Part shown: positions 53,001 through 63,860 of the stretch, one piece after another
Numbering within the stretch: position 1 is the first letter of the stretch
Layout of the letters: each line of letters starts with the position of its first letter
NCBI GenBank assembly: GCA_018697195.1
Contig: CM031861.1
Coordinates: 1,038,421 to 1,102,420, forward strand
Direction of reading: 5' to 3'
DNA: 64,000 bases
Source: Certhia americana
Lineage: Eukaryota > Chordata > Aves > Passeriformes > Certhiidae
The notes under the pieces: generated by a model
Told to the model about the DNA's origin: nothing
Database searches by the model: none
What the model saw: only the letters and a program-made list of their open reading frames with translations
Program-made: the position numbers and the translations under genes

Positions 53001-56000
53001 AGCAACAGGTGCACGTTGTCCAGCAGTTCCTGGAGAGCTGCTGGAGCCAAGCAGGCTCCAGTTCCCCTTGGAATTCAAAAGCTGTGGCTTGGCCAGTGTT
53101 ACTCCAGGCTATTGAGAGCAGTGGCTGTGTGATGGTTCAAAGCACACAGCGGCTGCAGAAAGCTTGTTTTGCCACTCCAACAGCATGCAATGCTGTTTTA
53201 GGAAGCTTTTCCCTGCTCCTGCAGTGGAATCTCTCTGCCAGTGCTCCTCAGCCATTCAGCCCTGAGAAAAACCTCCTGCCTGGTGTTCTTGTACCTGTTC
53301 TAAACTCCTTCAGAGGCTTCTGAGGGTTTCTTTCCTATTATCTGACTTTGGGAGGTGAACCTTGCAGGGTAAGAGGCAGCTGTGCCTTTCCTGGAATGTC
53401 CTTGCACTTAGCTGTGGCCACTTCCAAAGCTCCTGGTTATCAGGGGGCATGGAGGTTTTATTATTATTTTTTAAAAGAACTCTAATAGTCAAAAAGGTAA
53501 GAACTGGTAGTTTCTTTTAACAGTTTGTCCTGGTGCTGCCCAAAATGTTCTCAGCCTGGCAGAGCCTTTCCCACTGTCCAGCTCAGGGTGGGGAGCTGTT
53601 CCTGTCTTGCCCCAAGCTGTGTGAGCTCTCCTCAGGGGAAAATCAAATCCCAGAAGCTCTGCCCTTCCCTCAGAGCTATACTGGTGTCCCCCCATCATAA
53701 AATCCTGCAGTGCCAGGGAGGATGGACCTGAGCCACTCCAGATACCCTGTGCTCCTGGTGCCTGGGATTTCTGTGGCTTGTTCCAAATGAAATGAGGCAA
53801 CCAGACACTTCCAGTCACAGATACATTTATTCTATGTCTGTACAGCTGGGAGCTCAGTGCATGCGTGAGGCAGCAGTGTCAGAGACATCTCTTCTCCTGC
53901 CAGGAGGATAAATCCACAGCTGATGCTGTATCAGGAGCCTACTTGGATGCTTACCTGTTTCCAGGCTGGGAGTGCTACCTGCACTGGAGTTAAGGAAAAA
54001 GAAATGCACAAGGAGGAAGAGAAAAAAACGGAGGAACAGCTTTGAGCTTTCACATCCAAACGTGGTGGGAGGAGAAGCCCCAGTTCCCATCTCTCAGCCC
54101 TCAAAGCTTTGGCTTTGGGGTGCAGTGCTGCTTCTTCCTTGCAGGCTGCCTGCTGTTCCACAAGTGATCCATGACAAATCCCTGTGTCCCCCTGCCCCAC
54201 AGTGTCACATGCCCAAAATAAGTCTTTCCCAAAAAACGCCAGTCTTCCCTGAGGAGGGGACGTCCAGTCCGGAGTGAGAAATTCCCGAGGTGGAGAGTGG
54301 AAAGTTGCCCACGAAACAGCAGGCAGTGCTCTCACCTGAGCACGGAGCCTATGAGCTCTGCTCTAGGGGATTCCTTGGCAAGAACAGGGATGGTCTGTGG
54401 TGGGCAAGGCAAGGACAGTAAAGCAGGCCACACACAACAGGCATGCTCCAGTATCCTTCCTCCTGCCGAAATCGGAGGAACTGGCAGCAGCAGCGAGTAA
54501 CTGGGATATGATGGGCAATGAATACCTTCAAATGGCGTAATCCCTCGGGTTCTGTTTCCTGAGGGTCTGCAGCACGTCCTCGAGGAGTGATAGCCCCAAA
54601 TCCACTTTGAAGGACAGGAAGGGGTCAGCCAGGTCAGGAAGAGTGGTGCTGTTTGGGAGACCTGCCTCTGAGGTGCCGTGGTCTGTATCCTGGTCCTTGA
54701 GTGTTGGAGTGGCTGTGTGGTACGGAGCAGCATCGGAAAAGGAGAGGTCGGAGTGGGAATCCGTGTGATCGATGATGTTGGGGCAGCTGGAACTGTCCAG
54801 GTACAGCCGGGGAGGCTTGGGAGGGGCTTGTGCCTTGGCCAGGTTCTGCTCACTCTGACAGGACAGGTACTCAGACTTGTCCTTCAGATCCCGCAAGCAT
54901 TCCCTCTTCTGGCTGTCTGTGTCCAGAGTGTGGCTGTTCTGGTTCAAGATGATGACTTGGTTGCCCAGCTTTTTGTGCCTCCTGAGGGAGAAGCGTCGGA
55001 AGAAGGTGGTGGATTTGATGGACCCTCTGCGCCAAGTATCCATGCCGAGGAAAAGCAGCAAGGAGCAGGAATGCTGACTCCTCACAGGCAGGAGCCAAGG
55101 GATCAGCAGAGAGCCACGCAACAGGAACAGCCTCTTCCTGCCCCGTTCCCGGAGCTGCAAGGAAAACAGAGGCTGGTAGTGCAGGAAATGCAAACTCCAC
55201 GCTGTGGCAAGGAGCACTTGGCTTGTCTTGGATCTCAAGGAGTCTCCCTCTGGAGTGGAGAGGAGCCTCGCTGTGCGAGCGAGCTCGTCAAACGTGTGCT
55301 GCGGCTCCGGGCTGGTGGGGAACAGCAGAGGCACAGTCACCATGAGAACAGATCTAATCTGGCATCTAGAACAGAAGGGCACTCGGGTGCCATGGTAACC
55401 AGGCACCTTCTGCAGAGGGGCACCGCCGGAAAAGCGCCGTGGGTGGCTGGGAACGAGACGGTGACTCAGTCCCACCGAAGGAACCCAGGGAATACAGAAG
55501 AAGGGGGATGTAAAAAGCGACAGCACAGGAGACAGCACCGGGAGAACAGAGTGCAAAGGAGACTTACGCCCTGTTGGAGCAGCCCGGAGTCCTGGAGTGG
55601 AGAGGAGAAGCTGCTGGAGCACTCGGAGAATTGGGCCTGCCACGCTCACCAGGATGAAGAAGCAAGTCCAGGGAGAGCTCAGCCAGGAGTCCAGGAATTC
55701 AGCCAGGTTGGCCCCAGAATGGCAAAACTCCCCAGCACTGCCGCCGCTGTCCCTTCATGTGCCACCCGTCGCTGCTTTCCGGGCTGCGGCTCCCTGCGTG
55801 GATGTGTTTGTTTTGAGCCAAGCCCTTGCTGAGTCAGAAACTGGGTTTTACTCGATTGGTAATTGCCAGGATTGCAGGAAGTAGGTGTGTGGAATGGCAG
55901 AGCCTCAGCCCACGCTCAGGCGCCAGGGAGCACGTGCTAGGAGCCCACCTGGACCAGGCTCTTCTCTCTCATGCCACTCCGAGGGCTCCTTATGTCAGCA

Positions 56001-57767
56001 GAGCTCCCAAACCAGGCTGCAAATAATCTCCTGGCTGTTTTAAATTTCAGTCCCAGTGTGAGGTGGGGCTTCAGGTTTGTGTGGGTGATTCATCTGCATG
56101 AGTCTCAGGCAGCCTCTTCCATCCAGCCCAGCAAATTCCTGGGGTTGGTGGATGGGACTTGGAAGGATCCCGGCTGAGGGCTGATACCATCGGTGCTTTC
56201 TCAGACACTGCTGCTGCCAGTACCCAAAGGTCATTTTGCTCAGGTGGCTCCTAAGACACCAATTACACTGTTAATTTCCTTCTTGATGTTTCTTATCTGT
56301 TGTGGGCTTTCATTGTGTCCTCACAGCAGCCGGAGGAGCCACTTTGCTGGCATGGGATGAGGAATTGCACTAAGCCATGTTTACATGCAGAGACTTATTT
56401 AGGCATTCTAGTGCCTTTGTATCCCTTCTGCTTCCTAAGAAATCCTTCAATATCTGGAGAAGCTGTGGCTGCCCCATCCCTGGAAGTGTTCAAAACCAGC
56501 TTGGAGCAGCCTGGGTTAGTGGAAAGTGTCCCTGCCCATGGCATGAGGTTGGAAGCAGATGATGTTTAAGATCACTTCTTACCCAAACCATTCTGGGATT
56601 CCATGATTCTCTGTGATCACCACTTAACCCGCTTCCTAGAAAAATTAATATGAAGGGGTTTTTTTAATCAATTCACCTTTTGTCAAGACACTCTTATTTC
56701 CACCTGAACTGTCAGGGAACAAGCTGGATGTTTCCAAGCCTTGCAGTGCTTTCATACATCCAAAATAGCACGGCCACCTACTAGTGTGGAATGGCTTTGG
56801 AAGCAGCGCCAAAGCACCGGAGCAGCTGTCATCTGCTGCCCACGTTCATTAGGCAGAGTCTGCAATCAACTGCCTTGACGTGACAGTTGCTGCCACACGC
56901 AGCAGGAAGGCTCTGGGAGCTTTGGAAAACTGTTCCATTCCTGTGTCAGGTTTGGGAACATCCCCGGTGGTTTTCTTTCTGCAGCCGCCTAAAATCACGG
57001 AATTGTTCGTGTTGGAAAAGACCTCTAAGGTCATTGATTGCTGCTGTTAGAATCCTGGAATGATTTGGGTGGGAAGGGACCTTAAAGCCCATCCAGTTCC
57101 ACCCCAGAGCAGGGACACCTTCCACTATCCCAGGTTACTCCGAGCCCTGTCTAACCTGGCCTGGAACACTTCCAGGGATCCAGGGGGCAGCCACAGCTTC
57201 TCTGGGCAATGTGTGCCAGGGCCTCAGCACCATCAGACAGTTGGAAGTTAGTCACTTCCATGACTAATCGACAAAGGTTTGATTTTTTTATGGCATTAGC
57301 CTTTGTAACAGGTGAAGTGTACGCTGGACTTCGGGCACCAACGTTGTAGGTGCAGGGTGACCTTGTCATTCAGAAAAATGCCCCATCCAGCCTCATGGAA
57401 TGCTGGCTTCGTGTCTGTCCTGCTTTCCTCATCAACCACACTTCTTGCTGGTTTTTTTAAATAATCATTTTAATAACAATTCCTGATTATTTCCTGTAGC
57501 CAGGCAGCTTTCACCTACCTCACCCAATTTCTGTGGGATCTCTTCCTGCCTGGAACGCCGGTGTTGTGAGGGGGATTTGGGGAGGGTCTGGGAGTCTGTG
57601 CTGTCCCTGAGGGGTTGTGTGTGTTTCCTGCTCCTTCCCAGGCATCCGTGGTGTCGGAGCGGGACTACGAGAGCCTGGTGATGATGAGGATGCGCCAGGC
57701 AGCCGAGAGGCAGCAGCTCATCGAGCAGCTCCAGCGGGAAGATGAAGAGGAGAAGTCCCACACTTAG
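43886..57767 (+). CDS. DNAJC17: DNAJC17, J-domain and RRM-containing co-chaperone
   Basis: Eleven coding exons, 43886-43963, 45319-45388, 46283-46341, 47082-47169, 47563-47645, 48038-48134, 48545-48594, 49107-49184, 50204-50284, 51158-51286 and 57642-57767 (TAG), join in phase to 312 residues (human about 304). An N-terminal J domain (about 11-76) carries the HPD motif (39-41, [12 protein letters not shown]) needed to stimulate Hsp70. A long charged coiled-coil region follows (about 77-165, with [14 protein letters not shown] and [15 protein letters not shown]), then an RRM-type domain (about 175-247, with [20 protein letters not shown]) and the conserved tail [20 protein letters not shown]. 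The human protein is nuclear and linked to pre-mRNA splicing and PAX8 activity. The ATG matches the human start. The exon 8 donor (AAAG/gtcctg) is weak. Intron 1 carries a 350-base pyrimidine tract; intron 10 (6.4 kb) hosts C15orf62 on the other strand. Several introns carry CR1 fragments; elsewhere in them I see nothing. Confidence 0.97.
44470..44582 (+). mobile_element. CR1 upstream-part fragment
   Basis: GGGAATAGCTTCCCACTGCC followed by AGTTAGGTGGGACATTGGGG and AGGAATTTCTTGCTGAAATG matches the CR1 segment that precedes the usual 3' end. It lies in DNAJC17 intron 1. Confidence 0.65.
44766..45120 (+). repeat. 350-base polypyrimidine tract
   Basis: Almost every base is C or T, in words such as TTTTCCC, CTCTCCC and CTTTTTTTCCC, with only scattered purines. 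It fills the 3' half of DNAJC17 intron 1 and ends about 200 bases before exon 2. The complementary strand is a lysine/glutamate-coding-looking purine tract; the open frames there are artefacts. Confidence 0.92.
47784..47905 (-). mobile_element. CR1 3' end fragment, antisense
   Basis: AATCCTGGAATGGTTTGAAT, TGGAAGGGACCTTAAAGCCC and ATCCAGTTCCAGCCCCTACC are the antisense CR1 3' end, in DNAJC17 intron 5. Confidence 0.85.
49268..49462 (-). mobile_element. CR1 3' end, antisense, with a small A-rich insertion
   Basis: ATGGGATGGTTTGGGTTGGA is followed by an inserted ACCAAAACCAAAAAATAAAG, then GCAGGGACACCTTCCACTAT, TCCAGGTTGCTCCAAGCCCT and GAGCAACCTGTGCCAGGGCC, the antisense CR1 3' end. It lies in DNAJC17 intron 8. 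Confidence 0.85.
50848..51035 (-). mobile_element. CR1 3' end, antisense, with duplicated terminus
   Basis: The terminal segment occurs twice: CATGGAATGGTTTGTGTTGG, then 40 bases later CATAGAACGGTTTGAGTTTG, followed by AGCCATGGGCAGGAACACCA and AGGTTGCTCCAAGCCCCATC. Either two insertions landed together or the terminus was tandemly duplicated. It lies in DNAJC17 intron 9, ending about 120 bases before exon 10. Confidence 0.8.
53826..53831 (-). terminator. C15orf62: Poly(A) signal of C15orf62
   Basis: On the minus strand AATAAA (AGAATAAATGTATC) lies about 700 bases beyond the C15orf62 stop codon, giving a plausible 3' UTR inside DNAJC17 intron 10. Confidence 0.65.
54528..55043 (-). CDS. C15orf62: C15orf62 homologue, nested antisense in DNAJC17 intron 10
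   Basis: A single-exon frame of 171 residues, close to the 175 of human C15orf62. It starts [20 protein letters not shown], equivalent to the human METWRKGSF start, and has the shared [18 protein letters not shown] segment and a conserved acidic C-terminal part ([20 protein letters not shown]). The N-terminal 30 residues are strongly basic and lack acidic residues after Asp2, consistent with the mitochondrial annotation of the human protein, though its function is unknown. The ATG at 55043 is chosen because it matches the human start; the frame is open for about 200 further codons upstream, which look like GC-rich 5' UTR. In human the gene is also nested inside DNAJC17 on the opposite strand, so the arrangement predates the bird-mammal split. 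Confidence 0.92.
   Translation of the reverse strand: MDTWRRGSIKSTTFFRRFSLRRHKKLGNQVIILNQNSHTLDTDSQKRECLRDLKDKSEYLSCQSEQNLAKAQAPPKPPRLYLDSSSCPNIIDHTDSHSDLSFSDAAPYHTATPTLKDQDTDHGTSEAGLPNSTTLPDLADPFLSFKVDLGLSLLEDVLQTLRKQNPRDYAI
56455..56612 (+). mobile_element. CR1 3' end
   Basis: AGAAGCTGTGGCTGCCCCAT, CCTGGAAGTGTTCAAAACCA, CTTGGAGCAGCCTGGGTTAG and ACCATTCTGGGATTCCATGA form a sense CR1 3' end reaching the ATGATTCT terminal repeat, in DNAJC17 intron 10. Confidence 0.85.
56990..57235 (-). mobile_element. Two adjacent antisense CR1 3' ends
   Basis: A short terminal piece (ATTGTTCGTGTTGGAAAAGA, CCTCTAAGGTCATTGATTG) directly precedes a second, longer one (AATGATTTGGGTGGGAAGGG, ATCCCAGGTTACTCCGAGCC, CTGGGCAATGTGTGCCAGGG). 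Both are antisense; the first probably belongs to a different CR1 subfamily that received the second insertion next to it. They lie in DNAJC17 intron 10. Confidence 0.8.
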
Positions 57768-57825
57768 CATGAGCATATGGATTTTCTCCACCCCTCCGTC
57801 CCCCCAGAGGACGTTAATTTAAGTC

Positions 57826-57831
57826 AATAAA
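57826..57831 (+). terminator. DNAJC17: DNAJC17 poly(A) signal
   Basis: AATAAA in AAGTCAATAAACCCC lies 59 bases after the stop codon, so the 3' UTR is very short. It is followed by a T-run and a GTGTTGTGGG downstream element. Confidence 0.9.
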
Positions 57832-58127
57832 CCCCCTTTTTTTTAAAGGTGTTGTGGGAATAGAAACTCTCAGGGACTGCAGCTCTTATCCCTTTCCAGG
57901 TTTGGGGAAGGAATGGGTGCCTGGGGTTCACAGAGTACAGGTGTTACCCTGTCAGTGGGTGTGCCCAAAGCAGCTGCCACATCACAGGTTGTGAGAGGTG
58001 CCATGAGAACACCAAGCCTTGGAGCTTTTAATCCCCAAAAGCTTGTGCTTTGAGCTGTGCATCCAGAGGGATTTGGCAACAGCTTTAAACAACCCACAGA
58101 AGGACGTTGATCTCTTTAGAGCAATGT

Positions 58128-58133
58128 TTTATT
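58128..58133 (-). terminator. GCHFR: GCHFR poly(A) signal
   Basis: On the minus strand AATAAA (CACCAATAAAACATTG) lies about 690 bases beyond the GCHFR stop. It faces the DNAJC17 poly(A) signal at a distance of about 300 bases. Confidence 0.8.
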
Positions 58134-58820
58134 GGTGTTACCCCCACAGCAGGATCCATGCACAGTCCCAAACATTCCAGCAGTGTTGGGATTAGAGCCT
58201 GCACCTGGAATAGTCTCACAACCTTCCTGTGTTATTTTGGGAATCTCACGTTAGGCTTGGATAGCAGTCTGGGATCTGGAAGTTTGGTGGTGCTGCTGAG
58301 ATGGAAATGGGCCTTGCTGCCGAGGGAAAGGATTCTCAGAGCACTGGGAGTAGGTTTAGTGGTTCCTCCTTGGATTTCAGGGATGAGATGGTGTCCATGC
58401 TTGGTGCCCCTCCCTAACCCCCTGGCCCAGGAGAAAGCACAGAGCTCTCAGGGGGCAGCCTGAGGAGGAGGCAAACAGGGCTGTTACTGAGCTTTGAGCT
58501 TCCTCCAGGACATGATGGATACATGACTGAAATGAAAAAAAGCTGGAATTTGCCAGAATTCCATCCCACTGAAGGCAGAGCTGGAGCCATCTGTTCCCTC
58601 TGCCTGATTCTGGGCATATCTTCCTCCCCATGCTCTTGGGAATGGAACAGGGATGGCAAGATTCCACTGGGTCCAGCTCTGCCTCTGCACTGTTCCTTCC
58701 CTTGCCCGAATGCCAGGAGTCTGGGACAGGAAGGAATTAAGGGGGGAAAATTTGCTGCCGGTTCGTCTAAGATGATCTCCAGCAGGGTCTTGTCGGGGTG
58801 GAACGCAGGATTCTCCCTGG

Positions 58821-61800
58821 CTATTCCCTGTGGAGGCACCAGACCAGGGTCTGGCCCACACCAGTCATGCTGACCACGCGGTAGCCGAGGCTCTCCAGCT
58901 TGTCCAGGACCACACGCGGAGCGTCGTTCACGTAGTACTCACAGCTGCACCCAGGAAAGATGGGAATAAGGTGAGCTGGGGGAGGAAAAGATGGGAATTT
59001 TCCTGGTGGAAGTGAGCCTGCCTTGCTCCTGATCCCTGTAAGACTGGTGGCCATGCCTGGCCCAGGCGTGTGTGACACAGGGCCTTGGTTAACCCCAGGG
59101 GAAAGCACAGCCCAAGGTGCCAAATGATGGGAATCCTGTTCAGGAGGGAAGGATCAGACTGAATGGGAATGTGGCTCAGGGGCTGGTGTCCAGAGCCATA
59201 TGCTGCTTGGTGACTGGGCTGACACTGCAGCAGAGGGTTCACAGGTAAACGCAGTGAGCATGTTTTTAACATACCTGGGAATTCATGGAGGAGGAGAGGA
59301 ACGATTCAGGTGTTTCTAAGGAATGAAATCCCAATGTTCTGCCTATGTCAGAGCACGTCTGTGAGATGGGTGGATGGAATAAGGGGATTGGAACAAGGTG
59401 CTGCTTTCAGCCAGGTGGGAAACCTTTGGAAAGCCAGTAGTCATCCATCCTGCATGGGTGTGCCAGGCAAGATGGAGCCCAGGCTCCTCTGTTCTAGCAG
59501 TACCTGGGAGCTGATCCTTGTCCAGCTGTGATTCCACATTGCTTTGTGCTGGCTCTATGCTTGGAGCAGAAGCTGTCCCACATTCCTACCCCTCGATCAC
59601 AGAACCTTGAGGACTGTGACACTGCTCCCCAGTGAAGGGACCAGGCACAGGCTGGGCTGACTTGGGTGGAGACAGCCAAGCTGAGCTGGCCAGTGGGACC
59701 TTTGGCACTAGATGTGCCAGCCTCTCCTTTGACACGACTTTGGGGATAAAGCCCAGAGCAGCTCAGCTGTTGCTGACTCGCAGTGCCAGATAAGCAGATA
59801 ATGATGGGCTGCAGGATCATTGGGGATCCTGTTTGGGCACCTGAACAAAGCCTCTCCTGCTTTTCCTACTAATAATGATAAAAAAAAGATCCAAAAACCT
59901 TTCCAAAGATGCTTCTGCTTGGATTTTGGAGCCAGGCTGGAGCTGGGAGTGCTTTAAAGCACGAAATAACCCGAGATGTGAGAGATTTTCCAGTTTCTCA
60001 AGACAGACTGTACTTGGCTGTAATTATAGATGTGGTGTAAAGATAATGTGCATTATTATAAGTGTCTTTGAAGTCTGTTCTTTCTCCAGGAGGGTTGCCA
60101 CATACCCTTCAGATTCGCAGTGGGAGCTGGTAAATATTATTCCCATTATTCAGAGGAAGTAGCAGAGGCAGGGATTTGCAGGAACCTAAAATACAGAGTA
60201 GCTGAGCTAAAAGCAGGAGGGAAGAGTTCCCAGGGTTTTATCCCAGCTGTGTGTTGAGAGAAATGAAGATTGCACACTCTGGGTATCGGATATGCTGCCA
60301 TCTCTGTGTGCATCCTGCCGGGATGGAGGGGCTGGGATACCTGCAAAGCCTTTTCTTCCAGGTAAACCCCACCCCACCCTTTGCCCCACCTGGCTGCCCT
60401 AAGGACTCTGACCCCAAGTGAGAGGGCAGGGACCACATCCCTGCTCCCCACACCTTGTGGGACTTAATGAGGGGACATGTGTCTGCAGAGCTGCAGAACA
60501 GGATCCGTGTGCTCCCTCATTACAGGGATTTCAGCTTCATCTGTACATCCCAGTTTCCCAGCAGGTCTCTGCTTCTTAGGCTTTTCCTTCAGGCTCCCTG
60601 CAAGGTCATGGCCAAAGCTCTGTGGCCCAAGGTGCTACAGTAAGGGGAATTTGCAGCATCCATAGCCAGGCTCTGCTCATGAAGGTACTGGGGATGGAAA
60701 ATCCTGCTCAGCCACAGTGCAGATCCTGGAGCTCCCAGCCCTGGTTGGGATTCTGGAGGAGGCGGCCGGGCTCGCCCCACTGGCACGTGGCTATGCTCTC
60801 AGGGGTGCCAGCAGCCACATTCCAGCCAGGGGACTTTCCCCACTGTTGCTCAGGCACACACGGGGAGGACGTGCTGTGCCGCAGGGATGTGCCGCAGGGA
60901 CACAGCGGAGTTCCCAGCTGTGACACAGGCCATGCCAAGGAGCAGGTGAGGCAAGAGGAGCTCAAAACGCTCCGGGCTACAGGGAGGGGAGAAAGGTGGT
61001 GAATCCACAGGGGAGATCCCATAGGAAGCTCATAACCCTTCCCCAAATCTAGCAGAACATGGTGCTTCTGTTCCTTACAGTGCTGCAGCTCCCCCAGCTG
61101 CTGGGGGAAGCACCACAGAGGCTTTTATTTGTCATTGCCTTTCTTTTCCACCTGAATCCCAGGGATCCTTGCCCAAATCTCTGAGGATCCAGTTCTTTTT
61201 TGGAGCCTGTTGTGTTTCTCCCTGCTCTGTCTCCCATCCCGTTGCATAACTCCGGGCTCTGCACGGCGGGTGGCAGCACGACGCTGGTGCTGCTGCCAAT
61301 CTCTGCCCACCCACAGGCTTGGGAATAGCAGCATGGAGAAAGATCAGTGGGAGAAGCCCAGAAAACCCCCCAGGAATCCACCTGGGATGGGGGACCCCTC
61401 AATACCTATGTTTTTTTATCTCCTTACTGTTAAAATTTCCCACCCCACTCAGATTTTTAATGCTGCAGCAGACAAGGATCCCGCCCTTGGTGTTGTCCAG
61501 GCTGGTGCTGAGTAGTAGGAGGGTTTTCCCAGCTCCATGGATGGAAGCTTGGGAACAGTTGGGATGAGATGAGCCTTCTGTTTTAATGCCTCATCCTTCT
61601 CCTCCTCCTCCTGGACCCATGGCACATGGGACACAGCAGGAATTGAGCTGCTCCACTCTTTCAAATTCTTTTGCATTTGCCATTGTGTTGGGGTTTTTTT
61701 TCCCTAGGGAAAACCAAGAAGTGGGATATCAAGTGAGGGAAAAAAGGAGAAACAAGTGGGCCAAACCATGAGGAAGGTGATGGTCACATCTCTGAGTGGC

Positions 61801-63717
61801 ACTTGGCCAAAGGCTGGGGTCAAACTTGGCATAGGCAGAGGTGGGGACACGGACAAGTGTCAAATACCCACGGTTTGGGAACACACGAGTGGAGAGGTTG
61901 GAGTCAGGGGTGACACAATGGAAAGCAGCTCCAACCCCAGGGCTCAGCTGCCCATGGAAAAGATTTGGGAGCTGTCGGGAAAGGCTGGCTCAGGTGAAAC
62001 CTTGAGGATGGGATGGGATGGGACGGGACGGGACGGGACGGGACGGGACGGGACGGGACGGGACGGGACGGGACGGGACGGGACGGGATGGGATGGGATG
62101 GGATGGGATGGGATGGACAGACTGCAGCTGGGAGGGACAAGATGGACAGAACTGGGTGAGAATTCTGGGAGTCTCAGCACCAAGAAAAGCCACAGGCAGA
62201 GCAAGTCAGGGTTGGCACCGAGAGAGGGAAAGGGGGGGGTCAGGTGCTAAAACAGGGTCAGAGCAAGGGAAAACAAAGAACAAAGTGAGATATCAGCATT
62301 TCCTCACTAACAGCACACATGCTATGATTAACTGTACAGCTGGAAGGTGCTGCAGGGAATTCCAGGAGTGAAAATATTCCACATTTCTGGGGAAAATAAG
62401 GAGAGGAGTACTTACAAGTTGTTCCCCAGCGTGCTCCTCTTTGTGGCCCCCAGGATACTCATCAGGTGGGGATCTGAGTGCTCGTCACCCACCATGGTGG
62501 GCCCAGCCTCCTGTGGGACAGGCCCAGAGAGGTCAGTGACACAGGGTGACATGGCCACCCCCCTGCTCCCAGCACAGCTCCCGTGAGAGCTCTTAAGGAT
62601 GGGAATTGCCATCAGCCCATCCTGGGAGGGGCCCTCAGTCCTGGCCACTGGCGGCAAGGTGCAGCTGCTCACCCCTGCAAGGCCAGGATGGGAAGTTTCC
62701 AGCCTCAGCTCCATGCCAAGTTTCACGCTGGGAATGTTTGCTTTGCCCCTTTGGTAAAGAGCAGAGTTTCCAAAGTCTCTGGAGGGCAGACTGAGCCCTG
62801 CTGCTCCAGGCTGTTCTCTCCAGTGCCATAATCCATGTGTGCCTCATCCACAATCACTCAATCAGCTTGTACAATCCCAAATGCCACTATAGCAGATGCT
62901 TTGGTGCTGTAGCATCCCCACACATCCCCATTCCCAATCCACTGCTGCTTCCTTTGGGACGTCTCCAGTGGCAGCAGTAGCAGTGTCCATCACAACTCCC
63001 TCCCCTTGCTCATTCGCTGTTTTCACTGTCCCTGTTTCCTGCCCCAAACCACACCGGCAGATCCAGGCTTCGGGAGGGAAAAGGGAAACCCCAGATAAAC
63101 ACACAGCTGTGGATCCTGCAGGATATGGGTGCTGCCAGTGCCGGGGAGTAACGTTTGTTTTGTGGCTTTATCTGACAGTGACAGCCAGCAATCCCACCAG
63201 CGCTCCCGGATGGTGATCCCAGCCAGAGATCCCAACCACTGCTCGGCTCCTATTAGCCCCAGCCATGCCCACTCCCTTGGCCGCGTTTTCCACCCTGGAA
63301 TGGCTGTTTGGAGACGAGGGAAAACCAGCTGCTAGGAGAAGTGGAGCCGTTCCCTTGGCGTTCGTGGGATCCCACCCCAAGTTTGCCAAGTGAGTCGCTG
63401 TTTGGGACAGGAGGGTTTGGGGGCAGCACAGCCGGGATGGGGGCACCGGCGGCTCTCACGGAGTTGTGCCGGACATCCCACTGGGGCACAGCCCGGCTGG
63501 GATGGTGGGGGTCCCCCAAACCTACATCATCCCCGACCCCCAGCAGCAGCAGCGCCAGCCCATCTCGGGAGGCACCGGCCGCACCGCGGGCTGTGCGGAT
63601 CTCACCGCTCCCCCGGTCGGTCCCTGCCCACCTCCCCCCCTCAAAGGAATTCCCCACCCCGGGGGTCCCGCCGGGACTCACCAGGCGGATTTGGGTGCTA
63701 ACGAGCAGGTACGGCAT
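58821..63717 (-). CDS. GCHFR: GCHFR, GTP cyclohydrolase I feedback regulatory protein (GFRP)
   Basis: Three exons on the minus strand, 63717-63682, 62510-62416 and 58944-58821 (TAG), join in phase to 84 residues, exactly the human length. The protein begins MPYLLVSTQIRL, continues GPTMVGDEHSDPHLM and LGNNF, and ends GVGQTLVWCLHRE, all hallmark segments of GFRP. As a pentamer it caps GTP cyclohydrolase I. It mediates inhibition by tetrahydrobiopterin and activation by phenylalanine, so it sets BH4 supply for aromatic amino-acid hydroxylases and nitric oxide synthases in the cytosol. Intron 2 (58945-62415) carries a GGGAC/GGGAT array and otherwise nothing I recognise; intron 1 (62511-63681) shows nothing beyond the start of the CpG-rich region. 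The gene converges on DNAJC17, the neighbour it also has in human. Confidence 0.96.
62007..62115 (+). repeat. (GGGAC)n array flanked by (GGGAT)n
   Basis: About 108 bases of pentanucleotide repeats: three GGGAT units, then about 14 GGGAC units from 62021, then about six GGGAT units. Each unit carries a G-triplet, so the G-rich strand can in principle form quadruplexes. It lies in GCHFR intron 2, where the G-rich strand is the template for GCHFR transcription and the transcript is C-rich. Confidence 0.95.
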
Positions 63718-63860
63718 CTCCGCTCCGCCGCTCTCACCGCCGCTCCAGGGGGACCGTGCCCGGAGCCGCCCCCGGTCCCGCCCCGCCACCACCGCCCCCG
63801 GGCAGTGCCGGGGAAAAGGCTCCCACAGGGCTCGGGGGACACCCGGGGGGCTCCCACGGA
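63400..63860 (-). promoter_or_regulatory. GCHFR: CpG-rich GCHFR promoter region
   Basis: GC content and CpG frequency rise around the first exon (63682-63717), with GCCCCGCCCC-like and CCCGCCCCG Sp1-type boxes upstream of the start on the minus strand (about 63755-63800). No TATA box is seen. The region is consistent with a CpG-island promoter. Confidence 0.55.

Noticed and set aside
54678..55832. 384-codon plus-strand frame opposite C15orf62
   Set aside because: It mirrors the coding frame of C15orf62 and GC-rich UTR on the other strand; the translation has no recognisable domain.
61904..62371. GRDGT and PSRPV repeat proteins
   Set aside because: They are translations of the GGGAC/GGGAT microsatellite.
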